From the NCBI RefSeq assembly GCF_014960965.1, contig NZ_CP063169.1, positions 1,273,581 through 1,337,580 on the forward strand: 64,000 bases of DNA, in the 5' to 3' direction. Below, piece after piece: positions 62,557 to 64,000 of this stretch. Every line of letters begins with the position of its first letter. Positions within the stretch are counted from its first letter, which is position 1. This DNA is from Ruania alkalisoli (lineage in GTDB: Bacteria; Actinomycetota; Actinomycetes; Actinomycetales; Beutenbergiaceae). Both the position numbers and the translations under genes were made by a program. The notes below the pieces were generated by a model, which saw only the letters and a program-made list of their open reading frames with translations, ran no database searches and was not told the origin of the DNA.

Positions 62557-64000
62557 ATGCCTCACCCCCCAACAGCCACCACCGGACCATCTGCCCTCAC
62601 CCGGCAGCAGCTGATCGACTGGGGCGATCAGGCCACACTGGCGTTCGCTGTCGCCCCTGAAGATCACGACGGCGGAGCTCAGCCGGGCGTGCGACTCGCC
62701 GAGGTGCCGGGGTATGGGACCGATCTGGCAGCCTGGGCTGCCGAGGCCGGTGCGAGCGGCGTGGCGGGTGAGTCCGTCACGGTCACGCTGCCGTCGATGC
62801 CCGTCTGGGACGGGCTGCCCCGGCGCCTGGTGTTCCTCGGCATCGGTGACGGATCGCCGCGGTCTGCTCGTCGGGCCGGTGCTGCACTTGCGCGCAGTAC
62901 GCGGGGACGGGAGCACGTGGTTCTCGCCATCGGCGATCTGATGACGGGTGAAGCTCTGACGGCCGTCGTCGAAGGCGTGCAGCTTGGTGCTTACGTGCCG
63001 CCCTACGTCGGTAGCCGTGAGCAACCGGCACCGGTCGGCCAGGTCACGATCTGCTCTGCAGCGAGCAATGACGTTCCGCGTGCGGTGGACGACGGGTGCG
63101 TCGCCGCCGAGACCACACTCGTCAGCCGCCGGCTTGCAGCGGCACCCTCGAACATCAAGTCGCCGCAGTGGCTGGCCGATCAGGCTGTCGAGCTGGGCCG
63201 CGAGAACGGGCTGCGGGTGCACGTCCGGGACGAGCGCTGGCTGGCCGAGCACGGTCTCATCGGGATTCTCGCCGTCGGAGCCGGATCGGTGTCGCCGCCG
63301 CGGCTGGTCACCGTGGAGCACCCCGGATCCGGGACTGATCGTGCGCCGGTGGTCCTGGTGGGGAAGGGGATCACCTTTGACACCGGGGGACTCTCGCTGA
63401 AGCCACGCGAGGCGATGATCCCGATGAAGACTGATATGGCCGGTGCGGCCTCGGTTCTCGGTGCGGTGCTGGGTGCCGCCAGTTCCGGTCTGCCGGTCCG
63501 GGTGATCGGGGTGTTGCCGCTGGCCGAGAATGCGATCGGCGCCTCGTCCTACCGCCCCAGCGACGTGATCACCATGGTCGACGGCACCACCGTGGAGATC
63601 GGCAACACCGACGCCGAGGGACGTATGGTGCTCGCGGACGCGATGGCCTGGGCGCGCGCCGAGTATCAGCCGTCCACTCTCGTGGACGTGGCGACACTGA
63701 CCGGGGCCGCGAGCCTCGGCCTCGGCAAGCGCCACGCCGCCCTGTACGCGACCGACGACGCTCTCCGGCAGGAACTGGAAGCAGCGGCTGTGCGCTCGGG
63801 AGAACAGGTGTGGGCCATGCCCTTGGTGGAGGAGTACCGCAGCGCTCTGGAGTCGAGCGTCGCCGACCTCTCCCACATTGCCACCGACCCGAAGGTCGGT
63901 GGCGGCTCGATCACAGCCGCCCTGTTCCTGCAGCATTTCGCCGGAGACCAGCCGTGGGCGCACCTGGACATTGCAGGGCCGGCCAGAGCAGCCGCGAATG
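62557..64000 (+). CDS. pepA: leucyl aminopeptidase (M17), 3' end beyond window
   Basis: Reading frame from ATG 62557 open to the window edge (481 codons seen). M17 motifs: VGKGITFDTGGLSLKPREAM (metal Lys/Asp), MKTDMAGAASVLGAV, and the family signature NTDAEGRMVLADAMAW. The N-terminal macro-like domain is present. Processes peptides in the cytoplasm. Starts 2 bp after DUF3117. The family's usual length is about 480-510 residues, so only the last few residues are missing. Confidence 0.94.
   Translation, partial: MPHPPTATTGPSALTRQQLIDWGDQATLAFAVAPEDHDGGAQPGVRLAEVPGYGTDLAAWAAEAGASGVAGESVTVTLPSMPVWDGLPRRLVFLGIGDGSPRSARRAGAALARSTRGREHVVLAIGDLMTGEALTAVVEGVQLGAYVPPYVGSREQPAPVGQVTICSAASNDVPRAVDDGCVAAETTLVSRRLAAAPSNIKSPQWLADQAVELGRENGLRVHVRDERWLAEHGLIGILAVGAGSVSPPRLVTVEHPGSGTDRAPVVLVGKGITFDTGGLSLKPREAMIPMKTDMAGAASVLGAVLGAASSGLPVRVIGVLPLAENAIGASSYRPSDVITMVDGTTVEIGNTDAEGRMVLADAMAWARAEYQPSTLVDVATLTGAASLGLGKRHAALYATDDALRQELEAAAVRSGEQVWAMPLVEEYRSALESSVADLSHIATDPKVGGGSITAALFLQHFAGDQPWAHLDIAGPARAAAN

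Overview
The window is a GC-rich (about 70% by eye) chromosomal segment of an actinobacterium. Lineage markers are small actinobacterial families (DUF3017, DUF3117, DUF6350), high third-position GC, frequent GTG starts, the sucD-DUF6350-purN-purH order, and an LpdA-type quinone reductase. Gene content (alpha-mannosidase, deoC beside two aldehyde dehydrogenases, nucleoside ABC importer) fits Micrococcales, perhaps near Ruania/Beutenbergia; that placement is inference. No tRNA, rRNA, insertion sequence, phage, CRISPR array or recognisable defence island was seen.

Layout. 1-9.4 kb: end of sucD, a DUF6350 membrane protein, purN and purH (purH behind a ZTP riboswitch), a ferredoxin-reductase-like flavoprotein, DUF3017, an aquaporin with a long acidic tail, and mdh. 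9.6-16 kb: alpha-mannosidase, two tandem paralogous membrane proteins with matching promoters, and a DUF4143 ATPase preceded by 23-bp tandem repeats. 16-20 kb: one-carbon metabolism (purU, then glyA-folD behind a second ZTP riboswitch). 20-31 kb: MarR/MMPL, exonuclease III, MFS exporter with an HTH regulator, NUDIX, galTK, a 2H phosphoesterase and a YihY protein. 31-43 kb: manC, then an M20 hydrolase and a nucleoside uptake and degradation set (BMP lipoprotein, ATPase, two permeases, cdd, deoA, two DUF202 proteins, add). 43-54 kb: HxlR, a polar amino-acid ABC transporter, an orphan VapB-like protein, deoC with an active and an inactive ALDH, a CYTH protein, an SRPBCC remnant with DUF4166, VOC/TetR, and ilvA. 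54-64 kb: MscS, phosphosugar mutase and purine nucleoside phosphorylase, LpdA, dapE, a LOG-like protein, DUF3117, and a leucyl aminopeptidase cut by the window end.

Themes. (1) Purine and one-carbon flux: purN, purH, purU, glyA and folD are here, and both purH and glyA-folD carry ZTP aptamers, so low 10-formyl-THF (high ZTP) should raise both. (2) Nucleoside salvage: importer, cdd, add, deoA, pnp, phosphosugar mutase, deoC and ALDH together form a nearly complete route from imported nucleosides to glyceraldehyde-3-P and acetate. (3) At least seventeen genes have a TAnnnT-type hexamer (often TAGGCT) ending 6-8 nt before the start codon, implying leaderless mRNAs; the same hexamer sits just before both riboswitches.

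Most of the window is conserved housekeeping DNA. The least explained items are the 23-bp repeat array before the DUF4143 ATPase, the duplicated PPGW membrane proteins with a shared palindrome, the active/inactive ALDH pair, and the decayed SRPBCC gene.
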